Source: AP-15 sp963777435 (GTDB taxonomy: Bacteria > Pseudomonadota > Alphaproteobacteria > ATCC43930 > CGMCC-115725). Taken from it: a stretch of DNA of 64,000 nt. The first letter of the stretch is position 1, and each line of letters starts with the position of its first letter. Under the pieces are notes generated by a model. The model saw only the letters and a list, made by a program, of their open reading frames with translations. It made no database searches and was not told where the DNA came from. This document shows, in pieces, positions 63,125 to 64,000 of this stretch. The position numbers and the translations under genes are program-made. The stretch is taken from assembly GCA_963777435.1 (NCBI GenBank), contig CAVZQT010000004.1, forward strand, positions 496,001-560,000, read 5' to 3'.

Positions 63125-64000
63125 CGAACGGTTCTCGGAGCTTGATCCCCGGCGCGGACCGAGGGTGCAAAGCGTTCCGGCGAGAACGGGCGCAGGCTGT
63201 CGGACAACCGGCCTGTGAGCACATAGCTGCTGATGGTGTCTGCCGTCACCGGCGTAAGCAGAATGCCGTTGCGGTGATGCCCGGTCGCGACCACCAGGCC
63301 ATCGATCGCGCTGGGTCCCAGCAGCGGCGCGTCGTCGCGCGAGCCCGGCCGAAACCCTGCCCAAGTCTCGTCCACCGGCAGCTCCTCGATCGCTGGCACC
63401 GCGCGCCAAGCACCTTCGATTAGCGCTAACAGGCCGCCGGCAGTCACGTTGCTGTCAAAGCCGCGTTCTTCTACTGTGGCGCCGATTACCAATCTCCCGT
63501 CAAGCCGCGGCACCAGATAGCCGTGAGGCAGCCACAACACATGCCTTAGTAATGGCGCTGCCGCATCCATACGAAGCGCCAGCATTTGGCCTTTGATCGG
63601 ACGGACCGGCGCCACGCAATCCGGCGGAATGCCGCCGATCTCACGCGACCAAGCGCCAGCCGCCAGCACCACGACATCGGCGCGCTCTTGACCGCGGGCA
63701 GTGATGACGCCGCGTAATCGGGTTCCGGCGAGGTCCAACGCCTTGACCTCGCAACCTTCGTGAACAGTGACGCCGGCCGCCCTGACTGCCGCTGCGAGCG
63801 CTCCAACGAGCGCCCGGTTCTCGACCTGATGGTCTCGCGGACTCAAAACGCCTGCGGGGATGCCCGGCCGCAGATGCGGCTCAAGGTCCCGCGCCGCGGC
63901 GCCGGATAACCACTCGATCTCGAGCCCGAGACCCTTCTGGAACTCATAGGTAAATCGCAGATGCTCGGCATCGTCACGGGTCAAGGCGACGACGATCGTG
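63121..64000 (-). CDS. thiO: Glycine oxidase ThiO (partial, 5' end outside window)
   Basis: The frame is open to the right edge, so the N-terminal FAD motif is cut off. The visible 293 residues include SPRDHQVENRALVGALAAAV, VVVLAAGAWSREIGG, PVRPIKGQMLALR, VPRLDGRLVIGATVEERGF, ETWAGFRPGSRDDAPLLGP and ATGHHRNGILLTP, matching DAO-type ThiO that makes dehydroglycine for ThiG. The order thiO-thiS-thiG is usual. Any TPP riboswitch would lie beyond the edge. Confidence 0.93.
   Translation of the reverse strand, partial: TIVVALTRDDAEHLRFTYEFQKGLGLEIEWLSGAAARDLEPHLRPGIPAGVLSPRDHQVENRALVGALAAAVRAAGVTVHEGCEVKALDLAGTRLRGVITARGQERADVVVLAAGAWSREIGGIPPDCVAPVRPIKGQMLALRMDAAAPLLRHVLWLPHGYLVPRLDGRLVIGATVEERGFDSNVTAGGLLALIEGAWRAVPAIEELPVDETWAGFRPGSRDDAPLLGPSAIDGLVVATGHHRNGILLTPVTADTISSYVLTGRLSDSLRPFSPERFAPSVRAGDQAPRTVR

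Overview
The window is GC-rich, densely coded DNA with short intergenic gaps, GTG and TTG starts and many ATGA start/stop overlaps. The gene content (PxpA with PxpBC, Ku with an acidic insert, MmgE/PrpD, several luciferase-like monooxygenases, CoA ligases, an orphan CoxL-type molybdoenzyme subunit, a PA0069-type radical SAM protein) fits a free-living soil or water alphaproteobacterium, Rhodospirillales-like or Hyphomicrobiales-like. This placement is inferred from gene content only. There is no rRNA, one tRNA (Arg-ACG), no integrase, no CRISPR array, and no recognisable DNA-binding transcription regulator.

Layout. 0-2.3 kb: end of a polysaccharide/O-glycosylation ligase-like membrane protein and a glycosyltransferase. 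3.1-5.5 kb: acid-CoA ligase plus enoyl-CoA hydratase. 5.5-7.9 kb: two TIGR04282/04283-type transferases divergent from a radical SAM gene. 8.2-12.7 kb: Cys-form GrdB-like protein, two related exported proteins (one broken) and a PLP enzyme. 12.8-15.5 kb: IpdAB-like CoA-transferase pair and a luciferase-like oxidoreductase. 15.7-19.1 kb: NitT/TauT-type ABC importer. 19.1-21.6 kb: broken REP-associated tyrosine transposase between inverted REP sequences, then two uncharacterised genes, one with an HNH-like zinc centre. 21.7-24.2 kb: pxpA divergent from pxpBC (5-oxoprolinase). 24.3-28.1 kb: exported proteins and a fatty-acyl-CoA synthetase. 28.2-30.3 kb: palindromic repeats, a DUF4279-type protein, and a small gene apparently coupled to a nuclease-like frame. 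30.4-34.4 kb: oxidoreductase, hydrolase, cNMP-binding/SpoIIE phosphatase, CBS protein. 34.6-39.1 kb: gabD, a roughly 2.7 kb insert with a HEPN-like gene and a nuclease-like gene, then a 311-bp gabD fragment. 39.1-48.6 kb: lactonase, dehydrogenase, MmgE/PrpD, then glycan genes. 48.7-60.4 kb: ThDP enzyme plus CoxG, BisC/TorA-type molybdoenzyme, hydrolase, luciferase-like enzyme, Ku, Gfo/Idh/MocA protein, molybdopterin subunit. 60.8-64 kb: UDP-glucuronate epimerase-like gene and the thiO-thiS-thiG cluster, running off the right edge.

The metabolic theme is activation and breakdown of organic acids through CoA thioesters, supported by flavin and molybdenum oxidoreductases and importers. A second theme is surface glycan synthesis.

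The most unusual material is in three accessory pockets (19-21.6, 28-30.3, 36-39 kb), each holding uncharacterised proteins with nuclease-like motifs. Two points deserve checking first: the 36-39 kb insert bounded by gabD and a diverged gabD piece, and a CCCAAAT -1 slippery heptamer exactly where a small gene overlaps a nuclease frame that has no start codon. Separately, at least ten single-base frame breaks affect seven loci, nearly all in the +1 direction, so sequence accuracy must be checked before any of them is called a pseudogene.
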